A DNA stretch of 64,000 nucleotides from Methylocella tundrae (GTDB lineage: Bacteria; Pseudomonadota; Alphaproteobacteria; Rhizobiales; Beijerinckiaceae). The stretch is taken from NCBI RefSeq assembly GCF_038024855.1, contig NZ_CP139089.1, forward strand, positions 1,364,001 through 1,428,000. The letters are read 5' to 3'. Of this stretch, positions 28,786 through 38,315 are shown piece after piece. A program made the translations under genes and the position numbers. The notes under the pieces are model-generated. The model ran no database searches. It was not told the origin of the DNA and saw only the letters and a list, made by a program, of their open reading frames with translations. Within the stretch, counting starts at the first letter, position 1. Every line of letters starts with the position of its first letter.

Positions 28786-29139
28786 TCAGTCGGTGACGAT
28801 CCTGCCGGATTGGCGGGCGCGCCGAGCGTACCAGCTCAGCGGATACTCGGCCGTGAAGTGGAGGTCGCGTTCGACCGGAAGCCGGAGCCGCCCGCGCACG
28901 GAGCGGATTTCGGCAAGGCTGACATAGCCGTGTTCGGGTTCGCCAAGGCCGAGATCGCAGAGGCCGAACAGACGGTCGGGGTCTTCGGGATCGGCTTCGG
29001 TGAGAAGCCAGGTGGCGCCAGCGTCCGGTGTGAAGAGCTTGACGACGGGGCGCGGATCGATGTCCTCGCCGGCGGCACTGCGAGCGCCATTGGCGAGAAG
29101 CCGGGCATAGAGTTCGTCGGTGATGAGCGCTTCGGCCAT
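28786..29139 (-). CDS. DUF2958 protein
   Basis: A 117-residue protein with the DUF2958 features VVKLFTPDAGATWLLTEADP, LFGLCDLGLGEPEHGYVSLA and a C-terminal tail LSWYARRARQSG. The family is found almost only on plasmids and integrative elements and its function is unknown to me. It lies between a complete LysR gene and an AlpA-like gene and supports the reading of this stretch as part of a mobile island. Confidence 0.85.
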   Translation of the reverse strand: MAEALITDELYARLLANGARSAAGEDIDPRPVVKLFTPDAGATWLLTEADPEDPDRLFGLCDLGLGEPEHGYVSLAEIRSVRGRLRLPVERDLHFTAEYPLSWYARRARQSGRIVTD

Positions 29140-29504
29140 GTCGGCCTCCCTTCGATGTCACCCTCCGATCGAGGGCGAGGAGGCGTTCGGCCGGCGCGAT
29201 TGAGCGGCGCGGTCAGGCCCTCCTCGGTCTGGTGCGGGCCGGGCTTGACCGCGCCGCGGCGGCGGCCAGCGTTGCCGGATCTCGTCGAGAGGGAAACATC
29301 GAAGGCCACAGGCAGTGCACACGCAAACAGGCGACACACCCGGGAGCTTCCGGCAGCAAGGGGGCATGGTGTCACCCGCGATCACCTTCCGAATCTTTCG
29401 CCATGGCCGCCGATTTTCGCACGCCCAAGTCAGAGGTCTTCAATATACAGGCAGTGCACGTCACCTTGGCCGTAGTCATTCCACAGCGATCGAAGGCGAT
29501 CGAC
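29140..29504. other. Intergenic region between divergent DUF2958 and AlpA-like genes
   Basis: 365 bases with no supported gene. The in-frame extension of the AlpA-like frame to 29232 shows no family similarity and lacks a ribosome-binding site. Both promoters should be here; no clear operator was recognised. Confidence 0.5.
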
Positions 29505-29888
29505 ATGAGACGCGATCAGACGATTTCACGAGAAGATGCGGCCTTGGCCTCCGACGCAGCGCAGCCACCCGCCAACGAGCCTGTCGAGAGCGCCTCCAGG
29601 CGATTTCAGCCACCTGCCAGCCTGCTCAAGCGCGTGATCCGTCGCCCAGAGCTTCGCAAAATCGTGCCACTGGCGGACACGACGATCTACGAGATGGAAC
29701 AGCGCGGCGAATTCCCGAAGCGCTTCTTCCTAACGCCGCGCTGCGTGGTTTGGGATTTGGCCGAGGTCGAGATCTGGCTCGTCGAACGACGCCGCGCGCC
29801 GGAGGCAGATATCGTGCGCAAAGCACCAGCGCCGGATGTTCGCCAACGGCGCACGCGGCCGGTCAAGACACCTCTTCATCGGGTTTGA
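29505..29888 (+). CDS. AlpA-like regulator / excisionase-type protein
   Basis: A 127-residue protein whose central part, RKIVPLADTTIYEMEQRGEF followed by PKRFFLTPRCVVWDLAEVEI and WLVERR, is the MerR-like winged helix of AlpA/prophage regulators. AlpA proteins activate excision or integrase genes of P4-like elements. The N-terminal 45 residues are a polar extension. ATG at 29505 is preceded by a weak GAAGG. A tyrosine integrase of the P4 type lies at 38.3 kb and would be its natural partner. Confidence 0.75.
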   Translation: MRRDQTISREDAALASDAAQPPANEPVESASRRFQPPASLLKRVIRRPELRKIVPLADTTIYEMEQRGEFPKRFFLTPRCVVWDLAEVEIWLVERRRAPEADIVRKAPAPDVRQRRTRPVKTPLHRV

Positions 29889-30435
29889 GAGGCGCCGACG
29901 CAAACGCCTTCCTTCATCTCAATGGAAGAGGAACCGCTTGTGCGTAGAAGTTCCAATCCCTCGCGGCCCGCCACCCCGAATAGTCTCTACCCTGTGAACC
30001 GACTCCAAAGAATGACCCCACTATGGATCTCGGCAGTTTATTGTAAACACGCCGAGTTCATCTATTGGTGTGGGGTCACGATCAGCGCCGATCGCGCCCC
30101 CTCACCAATTGCAAGAATATGATATTCGTCCAATTTCTTGGGTTTAATTAGCGGTAGGGGCACCGTTCGACGCTGAGTCACACTGTTGGCCCAATGATTG
30201 CGGTGTAGCGCGATGCCACGTCATACAAGCCACCGAGCACGAGCGCCAGCGGGCGCCAAGCATGAGAACCGGATCTGGCTGTGTAAAGCCGCCAAACCTT
30301 GAAAGCCGTGCATCTTGATCGCGCCAAGCGATGAGCCTGCGATGCTGGCAATTCATTCATGGTGCGGCTCCTTGATCCCCCATCTTCCCGTCAACGACGA
30401 GTGGATGGGCGTTCCGCTATGGACGGGTCACGCGC
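29889..30435. other. Intergenic region without a supported gene
   Basis: About 550 bases. A 60-codon frame at 30178-30360 (minus) and others show no recognised motif. The region around 30000-30160 is richer in A and T than the flanks. It separates the AlpA-type gene from the block of SDR and regulator genes. Confidence 0.45.
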
Positions 30436-31185
30436 TCACCAACCCTGGTCGATCGGCAGAACGAAGAGTTCCGCAACGTTGACATGGGCCGGCGCCTGGA
30501 GCGCGAACAGGATCGTGTCGGCGATATCCGCGCCCTGCAGGAAGGTCATCTGCTTGGTGAGATCTTCCATCTGCTGACGGTAGCCGGCATCGGTGATCTG
30601 GTCGTAGAGCTCGGTGGTGACGGCACCGGGCTGAATGCAGGTGACGCGGATGTTGTGCTTCTGCCCGACCTCCATACGCAGGCCGTCGGAGAAGGCGGTC
30701 ACGGCGTGCTTCGTCGCACAATAGACCGACAGCCCCTTGAAGACCTTGCGCCCGGCGATCGAGGACGTGTTGAAGATGTGGCCGGAATGCTGCGCGATCA
30801 TCTGCGGCAGCACGGCCGCCGTCGTATTGAGCAAGCCCTTGACGTTGACATCGACCATGCGGTGCCATTCGCTGGTCTTGAGCTGGTCGACGTCGGAAAG
30901 CGGCATCAGACCGGCATTGTTGAAGAGAACGTCGATCGAGCCGTAGGCATCGATCAGTTTCTCGACGCCGGCTTCGACCGAGGCCGGATCGACCACGTCC
31001 ATATCGATCACGAACGCTTCGCCGCCCGCTTTCGTGATGTCGGCCTTCAGGGCTTCGAGGCGATCGATGCGCCGGGCCGCGATGCCGACCTTGACGCCCG
31101 CAGCCGCCAGCTTCAGCGCCGCGGCCGCGCCGATGCCGCTCGATGCACCGGTGATCAGTGCGACTTTTCCGTTGATGTTGGTCAC
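30436..31185 (-). CDS. Short-chain dehydrogenase/reductase
   Basis: A 249-residue classical SDR with TGASSGIGAAAALKLAAAG, NNAG (LFNNAGLMPLSD), the catalytic Ser in FNTSSIAGRK and YCATK. It should oxidise or reduce an alcohol/carbonyl with NAD(P). The start is a GTG at 31185, 7 bases after AAGGAG; the 44 codons upstream in frame are Arg-rich and lack similarity. An AraC regulator gene lies upstream on the same strand and may control it. Confidence 0.9.
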   Translation of the reverse strand: MTNINGKVALITGASSGIGAAAALKLAAAGVKVGIAARRIDRLEALKADITKAGGEAFVIDMDVVDPASVEAGVEKLIDAYGSIDVLFNNAGLMPLSDVDQLKTSEWHRMVDVNVKGLLNTTAAVLPQMIAQHSGHIFNTSSIAGRKVFKGLSVYCATKHAVTAFSDGLRMEVGQKHNIRVTCIQPGAVTTELYDQITDAGYRQQMEDLTKQMTFLQGADIADTILFALQAPAHVNVAELFVLPIDQGW

Positions 31186-31313
31186 GGCTCGTCTCCTTGT
31201 GGCGGGCGAAGCCGTCCCAGGAGTGGGACGGCGTTCACGCTCGACAGGGAGACATCTATGAAACCCCGGCTCTTCCCTCTCTCGGCGCCTTGCCGAGCCT
31301 GTCGGGATTTTGC

Positions 31314-32273
31314 TCAATTCGCTGTCGGGAGGCTCGAATTGCCTCGGCCGCGACGATAGTCGGTCGGCGAGAGACCCGTCTCTCGGCGGAAGATCTGTGC
31401 GAAATGGCTCGGGCTGGAGTAGCCGACGGTCATTCCGATCTCGATGATGGGGGTGTCGGTTTCTTGCAGAAGTTTCTGCGCCTTGGCGACACGCCGCCGG
31501 ATGAAATACAGCGAAGGCGGGACCCCGGTCGACGTCTTGAAGAGCCGACTGAAGTGGAATTCGCTCATGCCCACCTCGCGCGCCAGCCTGTCGAGATCGA
31601 AGGGCTGATCGAGCCGGGCGGCCATGAAGGCAATCGCTCGCCGCAGTTTCGAGCCGGGCAAGGCGTTTTGGGCCCGCGCTTCGGTATCCGCAATTCCATA
31701 GTGGCGCACGAGATGCACGGTCAGGCTCTGCGCCAGTCCTTCGACGAACAATGCGCTGCCGCCGCCTTCGGCGACCAATTCGCCGTGAAGGAGGCTCAGG
31801 ACATGCGAGATCGTCGTGTCGCGATCACCCGACACGTCCCTCAAGGTGACGTTGCCGTAGGCCTTGCCCTGCATCTCGCGCACGACCTTTTCGAACAGCG
31901 GGATGGAGACATAGAGATGCATCACCTGGAATGGCCGATCGCCGTCGGCCTGCCATCGCATTTCATAGGGAACAGGTGATCGCGTCAGGAAGAAATCGCC
32001 GACACTCACGCGGCTCGCTTGCCATTCACCTCCGAGATCTCTTTCTTCGACGGTGGCACTGCCCGACATGACCCAGACGATGAGCGGCTCGACAACGGCG
32101 GGAACCAGGAAAGGCTGCTGAACGCGATTGCGGGAGAAGACCTGCACGAAGACGTCTTTCCACGCCGGTCCGTCGCCGCTGATCAACGTGGTCCCACTGA
32201 TATGGGCTTCGAGCCCGATCGGGGAGGTCCGTTCAGGGAGAAATGACGGGGTCGACGGTTCAGTCAAAGCCAA
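31314..32273 (-). CDS. AraC-family regulator with cupin sensor
   Basis: A 319-residue protein. The N-terminal half is a cupin-like domain (VVEPLIVWVMSGSATVEERD and FFLTRSPVPYEMRW). The C-terminal 100 residues are the two AraC helix-turn-helices (FDLDRLAREVGMSEFHFSRL and IIEIGMTVGYSSPSHFAQIF). It precedes an SDR gene on the same strand with a 128-base gap, a common regulator-enzyme pairing. Confidence 0.9.
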   Translation of the reverse strand: MALTEPSTPSFLPERTSPIGLEAHISGTTLISGDGPAWKDVFVQVFSRNRVQQPFLVPAVVEPLIVWVMSGSATVEERDLGGEWQASRVSVGDFFLTRSPVPYEMRWQADGDRPFQVMHLYVSIPLFEKVVREMQGKAYGNVTLRDVSGDRDTTISHVLSLLHGELVAEGGGSALFVEGLAQSLTVHLVRHYGIADTEARAQNALPGSKLRRAIAFMAARLDQPFDLDRLAREVGMSEFHFSRLFKTSTGVPPSLYFIRRRVAKAQKLLQETDTPIIEIGMTVGYSSPSHFAQIFRRETGLSPTDYRRGRGNSSLPTAN

Positions 32274-32631
32274 TATCGCCTTCCTTGCATTACGTATTCA
32301 AATTTCCTCATCGTATTTCAGTTGCCCACAACGATGATATCGTTCAGTTCTGTAGCGAGCACCATCGACGAACTCCGTGCCGACCCAATATTGGAAACGG
32401 TTGGACGAACCTCGGGTCACCCCTTGGTGGGCACTTTCCCGGCGACCGCGTGCTTCATCATACCGACCATTCGGCAACCGGCGATGACCTCAACCGACGC
32501 AACGGCCAAGCATTTTCATCGGACGCGCGCGGCAAAACCCGGGCGGTGCGGATCATGACCTACGTCGATCGGCCGACAATTTCGGGCGCAAAAGCGTGTT
32601 CGCCGTACGATCCGCGCCTGGTTCCTCCCAG
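32274..32631. other. Intergenic region between AraC and GNAT genes
   Basis: 358 bases upstream of the AraC gene. No supported gene; short frames show no family motif. The first 90 bases are AT-rich and likely include the AraC promoter. Confidence 0.45.
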
Positions 32632-33168
32632 CTATCGCCACGCCGTCCATTCTTTCCGCAGGATGGCGTATTGCATCGTGTTTTCGAATTTCGGGACGCC
32701 TTGGTCGTCCACCCCGAAGGATATGAACTCTTTGAACAGCCCCTCCAGCCTCATCCTCAATCTTTCGCACAAGCGCTGCGAGGCGACGTTGTCTTCCTCC
32801 ACATAGGCGTAGAGGCGCCGGGTTTGCTCGACGGAGAACAGGTGCTCGAAGAGGGCACGCGCAGCCTCGAAGGCGTAACCGGCGCCGCCAAAATCCGCGT
32901 TGAAATTCCAGCCGACGGAATAGGTGTCAGGAGGCTCATGGATGCAGAACAGGTCACCGATCAACCTGTCGGAGCTTCGCAAGCACACGGCGATATGCTC
33001 GTCGTTGCCGCTCCGCGTTGCCACTTCCGCCTCTGCGGCAGCGAGATCTTCCAGTTTGAGCGAGAAGAAACAACTCGACCTGGGCCGGTGCAAATAGGCG
33101 AGCAGATCGGCCGCATCACCCTGTTTGAAATTTCGCAAGATCAGCCGATCGGTTTCGACAGTGTTCAT
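32632..33168 (-). CDS. GNAT acetyltransferase of the RimJ/RimL type
   Basis: A 178-residue protein opening MNTVETDRLILRNFKQGDAA, the signature start of RimJ/RimL-like N-acetyltransferases, with the acetyl-CoA region around YSVGWNFNADFGGAGYAFEA and the later YVEEDNVASQRLCERLRMRL. It should acetylate an amine, either a protein N-terminus or a small molecule. It ends the operon started by the TetR gene, 22 bases upstream. Confidence 0.85.
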   Translation of the reverse strand: MNTVETDRLILRNFKQGDAADLLAYLHRPRSSCFFSLKLEDLAAAEAEVATRSGNDEHIAVCLRSSDRLIGDLFCIHEPPDTYSVGWNFNADFGGAGYAFEAARALFEHLFSVEQTRRLYAYVEEDNVASQRLCERLRMRLEGLFKEFISFGVDDQGVPKFENTMQYAILRKEWTAWR

Positions 33169-33190
33169 TGCTCCGCCTCGTCTCGTTCCG

Positions 33191-33844
33191 TCAGGGCGCC
33201 GGCGGCGGACCCATTTGGGCCATCAACGCCGCCCGCCGGGTCGGGCCCACAAAGCCGAGAAGAACAGCTAGGGCGCCGGTTCGAAAGGCCGTTTCCAACA
33301 TCTCGTCGGTCAGTTCGCCGGCAATCCAGAAGGACACGCAGCCGCGAAAGGTGAAGGCGAGCTGTTGCGGCAGGACGGTGCGCAGCAAGATCGGCATATC
33401 CGAGGGCAGCGCGGAGAGATCGCCGAGGGCCAGGGACCAGAGCGCCTCGGATTGGGGCAGGACCGCACTCGGGCTCGGGCCGGCGACACCGAGCGATCCC
33501 ACGACCGCCTTGGAGACGTCCGGCTTCTCCAAGAGAACGCCGACACTGATCCTCCCCATGGCGAGCACGCGATCGACGGCGTCGCCCTGCGGGCACTGCT
33601 CCCGGAAGCGCGTCGCCATGCGGTCGATCACCCGCGACGACAGGGCCTGCATGATCGCGTTCTTGCTGCCGAAATGGTTGAACGGCGTCGCAAATCCGAC
33701 CCCAGCTTCCGTCGCCAGCGCCCGCATGGAAAATTCCGCGCTGGGGCTCGCCTGGAGAAGCCGCTCGGCGGCGTCCAGCACGACGTCTCGGGCCAGTTGC
33801 CGGTTCCGCTCCCGGAGCGGCAGCGGCGACGTGTCATCGGTCAT
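33191..33844 (-). CDS. TetR-family repressor
   Basis: A 217-residue protein. The N-terminal helix-turn-helix reads MRALATEAGVGFATPFNHFG; the rest is an all-helical ligand domain. It diverges from an SDR gene at 33966 across a gap with two strong palindromes (33876-33914), which are very likely its operators. A GNAT gene follows downstream in the same operon. Confidence 0.88.
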   Translation of the reverse strand: MTDDTSPLPLRERNRQLARDVVLDAAERLLQASPSAEFSMRALATEAGVGFATPFNHFGSKNAIMQALSSRVIDRMATRFREQCPQGDAVDRVLAMGRISVGVLLEKPDVSKAVVGSLGVAGPSPSAVLPQSEALWSLALGDLSALPSDMPILLRTVLPQQLAFTFRGCVSFWIAGELTDEMLETAFRTGALAVLLGFVGPTRRAALMAQMGPPPAP

Positions 33845-33875
33845 GCGTCCGTCTCTCGAATCTGACTGTTGAAAA

Positions 33876-33914
33876 ATCTATATCATGATATAAATTAGAT
33901 ATCACGATATAGAT
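33876..33914. promoter_or_regulatory. Double palindromic operator, probably for TetR
   Basis: TATATCATGATATA at 33879-33892 is a perfect 14-base palindrome and ATATCACGATAT at 33899-33910 matches it in form; their centres are 19 bases apart. The whole stretch is also a larger inverted repeat with arms of 16 bases (15 matching). It sits between the divergent TetR and SDR genes, so repressor binding could block both promoters. Confidence 0.8.
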
Positions 33915-33965
33915 TCCCTGACGGCCGCTCCGCCGTCGGCGACCTCCATCGGCAAGGAACAGCAG

Positions 33966-34801
33966 ATGAGCAAGCAGAAAATCTTCCTGATCACCGGTGT
34001 CAGTTCGGGTCTCGGCAAGGCCTTTGCCGCTGGCGCCCTGGCGGCCGGACACCATGTCATCGGCACTGTCCGCAATGGCGAGGCGGCGGCGGACTTCTCG
34101 GCCCAGGCGCCGAGCCGCGCCCATGCCATCGTGATCGACGTGACCGACTTCGGCGCGATTCCCGATGCGGTCGCCAAGGCCGAACGCGACGTCGGCCCGA
34201 TCGACGTGCTGATCAACAATGCCGGTTACGGCCATGAGGGCATCATGGAGGAGTCGCCCCTCGACGACATCCGGCGGCAGTTCGACGTCAACGTCTTCGG
34301 GGCTGTCGCGATGATGAAGGCGGTTTTGCCGGGCATGCGGCAGCGCCGCTCGGGCCACATCGTCAACGTCACGTCGATGGGCGGCTTCATCACCATGCCG
34401 GGGATTACCTATTATTGCGGCAGCAAGTTTGCCTCGAAGGCATTTCCGAGGCGCTGGGCAAGGAGGTGAAGACGCTCGGCATTCATGTGACGGCGCTTGC
34501 GCCCGGCCAGTTCCGCACCGATTGGGCGGGCCGGTCGATGGTCCGCACGGACCGCAGCATCGCCGACTATGATGCCGTGATGGACCCGATCCGCGCCGCC
34601 CGTCAGGCGAAGAGCGGCAGGCAACCCGGCGATCCGGCCAAGGCGGCCGAGGCACTGTTGAAATTGGTTGAATCCGACAACCCGCCGGTGCGGCTCTATC
34701 TCGGCGCCGACGCCCTCGGGCTCGTCGAGAACAAGATCGCGGCGATGAGAGCGGAGATCGCGGAATGGGAAGCGGTCTCGCGGTCAACCGACTTTGCATA
34801 A
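33966..34801 (+). pseudogene. Short-chain dehydrogenase with one-base frameshift
   Basis: The first frame has TGVSSGLGKAFAAGALAAG, INNAGYGHEG and YYCGSKFA, then breaks. The continuation (GISEALGKEVKTLGIHVTAL, ending SRSTDFA) is in the next frame. At about 34430 the DNA reads GCCTCGAAGG where GCCCTCGAAGG would give the expected SKFALEGISEAL, so one C is missing. The rest is a full 278-residue SDR. Either a recent mutation or a sequencing error; the gene is otherwise intact and controlled by the TetR operator upstream. Confidence 0.8.
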
Positions 34802-34890
34802 CCGGTGCGGGCATGAACCATCGTTCATGCCCGACGTCCGGCCTGTTCCGCATCTGGAATGACGGTTCGATCCAACCCGAAGGAGACGGC

Positions 34891-35196
34891 ATGACCCTGC
34901 AGGCCCAACCCGCCTACATCATCAGGATGCGCGCCAAGCCCGGAGCCGGCGACAGACTGTTCGAACTGGCCACGATGGGCATGGCGAAGTCCGGCGCCTC
35001 CGACCGTTTCATCATTCTCCGCGAGGACGGCGATCCCGACGTGCTCTGGAACATCGAAGTGTTCAGATCCGATGCGGCCAAGGTCGGCTACGAGACCAGC
35101 GCGCTCGCAGATGAACTCCGCGATGAGATCCTCGGGCTTCTGGCCGAACCGCCGATGCGCATCGCCGCCCACCCCTACGCAGCGGCCCCGGACTGA
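34891..35196 (+). CDS. ABM-type (antibiotic biosynthesis monooxygenase fold) protein
   Basis: A 101-residue protein with the dimeric alpha-beta-barrel pattern of ABM domains: YIIRMRAKPGAGDRLFELAT, RFIILREDGDPDVLWNIEVF and a C-terminal helix. The start at 34891 follows GAAGGAG. It probably belongs to the operon of the SDR gene 89 bases upstream. Substrate unknown. Confidence 0.75.
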   Translation: MTLQAQPAYIIRMRAKPGAGDRLFELATMGMAKSGASDRFIILREDGDPDVLWNIEVFRSDAAKVGYETSALADELRDEILGLLAEPPMRIAAHPYAAAPD

Positions 35197-35280
35197 ACCC
35201 TCGTCGCCCGGAGGGAGACGGCGGCGGCACGGGCCGCCGTCGGGCGATGCTCCCGAAGTGCGCGTGCCGCCTCGAGCCGC

Positions 35281-36015
35281 TCACCAGGGTTCGCGACCCG
35301 CGGTGGCGAAGAATCCGCCCGTCGGACCGTCGTCGTCGAGCAGGGCCAAGCGAACGGCCTCTGCGGCTCCTTCGGGGATGGTCTGCCGTCCCCTGTGACC
35401 GTTGAGGTCGGTCGCCGTGAATCCGGGATCGGCGGAATTGACCTTGAGGCCGGTGTCGCGCAGCTCGGCGGCGAGTTGCACCGTCAGCATGTTCACGGCC
35501 GCTTTGGAGGCAGCGTAGCCGATGAGCTTGTAGGGGGCGTATTCCCAGTCCGGATCACCGTGGAGCGAGAGAGATCCGAGGCCGCTGGAGAGATTGACGA
35601 TCCGCGCCGGGGCAGATTTCTTCAAAAGCGGCAGCATGGCTTGCGTGACGGCCAGCGTGCCGAAGAAGTTGGTGTCGAAGATACGCCGGACGGCGTCGAG
35701 GTCGGCCGAGCTCGGCGCCCCGTCCCGAGGGTCGGTGATGCCCGCGTTGTTGACCAGGATCGTCAACGCCCCTTCCCGATCGCCGATATCGGCGGCGGCG
35801 GCTTGCGCGGATGCGGGGTCGGTCAGGTCGATGCGCACAAACCGCGCCGTGATCGCCTCGTCTCGGAGAACCCGGACGGCAGTCGTTCCACGCTCCACGT
35901 CACGAGCCGCCACGATGACGTTCAACCCCGCTTTGCCCAGCTGGCGGGCGATCTCCAGGCCGATGCCCTTGTTGGCTCCGGTGACGAGTGCCGTCTTTCC
36001 GGCAAACTGTGCCAT
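35281..36015 (-). CDS. Short-chain dehydrogenase, carbonyl-reductase-like
   Basis: A 244-residue SDR with TGANKGIGLEIARQLGKAG, VNNAGITDPRDG, the Ser in VNLSSGLGSL and YAASK. The TGANKGIGLE start is typical of carbonyl-reductase-like SDRs. It diverges from a TetR gene at 36098 with an 82-base gap, so that protein probably represses it. Confidence 0.9.
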   Translation of the reverse strand: MAQFAGKTALVTGANKGIGLEIARQLGKAGLNVIVAARDVERGTTAVRVLRDEAITARFVRIDLTDPASAQAAAADIGDREGALTILVNNAGITDPRDGAPSSADLDAVRRIFDTNFFGTLAVTQAMLPLLKKSAPARIVNLSSGLGSLSLHGDPDWEYAPYKLIGYAASKAAVNMLTVQLAAELRDTGLKVNSADPGFTATDLNGHRGRQTIPEGAAEAVRLALLDDDGPTGGFFATAGREPW

Positions 36016-36097
36016 CTGAAGTCCTTTCCCGAAGCCATTGAAGGGCTAGTGAGTTGACCGTACTTTATGAAGCATCCTTCAGCTTTGGAATTCGCAT

Positions 36098-36751
36098 ATG
36101 GCGCGGGAGTCTCTTGAACAGATAAAGGCCCGGAAACAGCCGCGTCAGGCCCGGGCGAAAGCCACGGTCGATGCCATATTCGAGGCAACCATTCAGGTTC
36201 TGCTCTCGGACGGTCTGTCGCGTCTGACGACCACCCGGGTCGCGGAACGGGCCGGCGTCTCGGTCGGCACGATGTATCAGTATTTCCCGCAGAAACAGGC
36301 ATTGCTCTTCGCCCTGCTCGCGCGGCACATCGAGGCTGTAGCGGATGGCGTGGCGACGGCCCGCGCACGGTGTCACGGCCTGTCGCTGGAGACGATTTCC
36401 GACGGGCTGGTCGAAGCGTATCTCGATGCCAAGACCAAGAACCTGGATGCCGCGCGCGCGCTCTATGCCGTGGCGGCGGAGATCGACACGGACGACCTCC
36501 TCGGCACTGTCGCCCGACGCAACCAGAACGCAGTGTGTGATGTTCTGAAGAGCGCCGAAGACGTCACCTTCGACGCGCCGGACGAAGTCGCCTTCACCCT
36601 TCGCGCCACCCTCGCCGGCACAACCCGCGCGGTCCTGGAGCGTGGCGCGACACGGCAGGAGCTGGCGGCGATGCGCCGCGAACTGCCGATCCTGTGCCGC
36701 GCCTACCTTTGCGCGCGCGCGATGCGTACCCTTGCGCCAGGATGTCGATGA
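36098..36751 (+). CDS. TetR-family repressor
   Basis: A 217-residue protein. The helix-turn-helix is TTTRVAERAGVSVGTMYQYF, in a standard TetR N-terminal domain, followed by a helical ligand domain. The N-terminus is basic (ARKQPRQARAKATVDAIFEA). It is divergent from an SDR gene and precedes a GNAT gene, mirroring the TetR/SDR/GNAT grouping at 32.6-34.8 kb. Confidence 0.88.
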   Translation: MARESLEQIKARKQPRQARAKATVDAIFEATIQVLLSDGLSRLTTTRVAERAGVSVGTMYQYFPQKQALLFALLARHIEAVADGVATARARCHGLSLETISDGLVEAYLDAKTKNLDAARALYAVAAEIDTDDLLGTVARRNQNAVCDVLKSAEDVTFDAPDEVAFTLRATLAGTTRAVLERGATRQELAAMRRELPILCRAYLCARAMRTLAPGCR

Positions 36752-36835
36752 GTAAAGCGACCGGCGAAATTCGCCCATTTCGAACTCCTGCCACGCCACG
36801 CACGCTGGATGATGAAGACAGTCAGAGAGATCCCC

Positions 36836-37249
36836 ATGACCGAACCGAGGATGCGAGCCGCCGTTCCCGAGGACGTGCGGAAGATCGAGGCGTTGATTCG
36901 AGACGCGTACGGAAAATATGTCGAGCGTCTAGGCAAGCCGCCCGCTCCGATGACCGCCGATTATGGGCATCTCGTCGATGTGGGCGATGTCTGGGTTCTC
37001 GAACTCGATGGCACCGTGGTCGGCATGATGGTCCTCAAATCCGCAATGGACCATTTCGAGGTCGGCAATGTGGCCGTATCGACCACCCATCGGCGCCGTG
37101 GTTTCGGATCCAGGCTCCTGGCCCACGCGGAAGAACAGGCACGGCAGCGAGGGCTTCCCGAGATCCGGCTGTTCACGAACGAACTGATGCACGAGAACCT
37201 CGTGCTCTACCGGAAACTCGGGTGGATGGAGTATGACCGGGCCGAGTAG
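36836..37249 (+). CDS. GNAT-family N-acetyltransferase
   Basis: A 137-residue protein with acetyl-CoA motif VSTTHRRRGFGSRLLAHAEE and the C-terminal ENLVLYRKLGWMEYDRAE that closes many GNAT enzymes. The ATG at 36836 (MTEPRMRAAVPEDVR) is preferred over 36809 because family similarity starts there. It lies 84 bases after the TetR gene on the same strand. Substrate unknown. Confidence 0.85.
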   Translation: MTEPRMRAAVPEDVRKIEALIRDAYGKYVERLGKPPAPMTADYGHLVDVGDVWVLELDGTVVGMMVLKSAMDHFEVGNVAVSTTHRRRGFGSRLLAHAEEQARQRGLPEIRLFTNELMHENLVLYRKLGWMEYDRAE

Positions 37250-37452
37250 GACGGATTTCGACGCGTCTTCATGAGGAAGACGCTCGGCGACACCCCATCT
37301 GCCTGAAGACATGGGTGCGCAACCCGAGTTGATGCGCACAGCGATGCGGTCGAAGTGATCTTCATTGCAAGGCCACTTCAGCCGCAATGAACGGCCTCGA
37401 CGGCGGCAACGGCGTCGAAGCCCAACCGGTGAGCGATTCCGCTTCTTCCGGC

Positions 37453-38076
37453 TCAGAACGACAGGCGCCGCAGCAACCCCTCCAGGTCGCGTTCACCATC
37501 CCTGGTCTGGGCTCCGGCTTTCAGGCCACCCCGGATCAACGTCTCCGCAGCCGGTTGCGCGAACAGCCCGGCCCAGGCGGCGTGCTCGCGACCGAACCCG
37601 TCCCGTAGATCCGGCGGCGGCAACGCCGCTTTGGCCGCCGCGATCACCCCCGCAGGCAAGGCGGCGATCTGCCGAGCCAGTCGGGCGACGAAGCCATCGA
37701 TCCGATCGGCCGGCAGCGCGCGATTGACCCACCCGTAGCGTTCCGCCGTTTCGGCATCGAAGAGATCGGCGCCGAGCACCACCTCGAGCGCGCGCCCCCG
37801 CGTCATCCGCGAGCCGAGATATTGCGTCGCTCCGCCGCCCGGCGTGATGCCCATGAGCGCCTCGCACTGCGCAAGGCCGGCGCGGCCCACCGCCGCAAAG
37901 GCCATGTCGGCGGCCGCGACGAACTCCGCTCCGCCGCCGCGTGCAATGCCGGCTAATTTCATGATCGTCACCTGCGGCTGCGCCCGCATCAGTTCGCCGA
38001 AAGCCTGGAAGGGGTTCAGGCCGTCCATCGCAAGGCGCTCGGCACCTCGCCTGGACGTTATATGGCGGAGCGCCAT
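37453..38076 (-). pseudogene. Enoyl-CoA hydratase/isomerase family, 5' truncated
   Basis: About 200 residues of a crotonase-fold protein: KLAGIARGGGAEFVAAADMA, EALMGITPGGGATQYLGSRM and VLGADLFDAETAERYGWVNR. The N-terminal part with the first CoA-binding strand and the HFSAG-like loop is missing: the sequence before MDGLNPFQAFGEL has no similarity. A full crotonase has about 260 residues. It ends the SDR/regulator block and lies next to the integrase, where the insertion may have cut it. The 239 bases between it and the integrase hold no gene. Confidence 0.7.
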
Positions 38077-38315
38077 TCCGCCCGACCGTAATCTCTCCAG
38101 CTGTCATCGCGATGGGCAAGGGCGACTACGGGGTTGCCCATCGACGCATCGTTCACCGCGCCCATCGACCAAAGGCGACAGTCGCACTTGGACGGCAGAC
38201 ACCGCTCACTGTCGCGGCGCCATCCGAGACTCTCTACCCGAATCGTTCACTGCATCAGCAGTGCGATAGTGTTTTCGACGGTCGCAGTCCGCCAATATAT
38301 ACGGCGAGCGCACTA

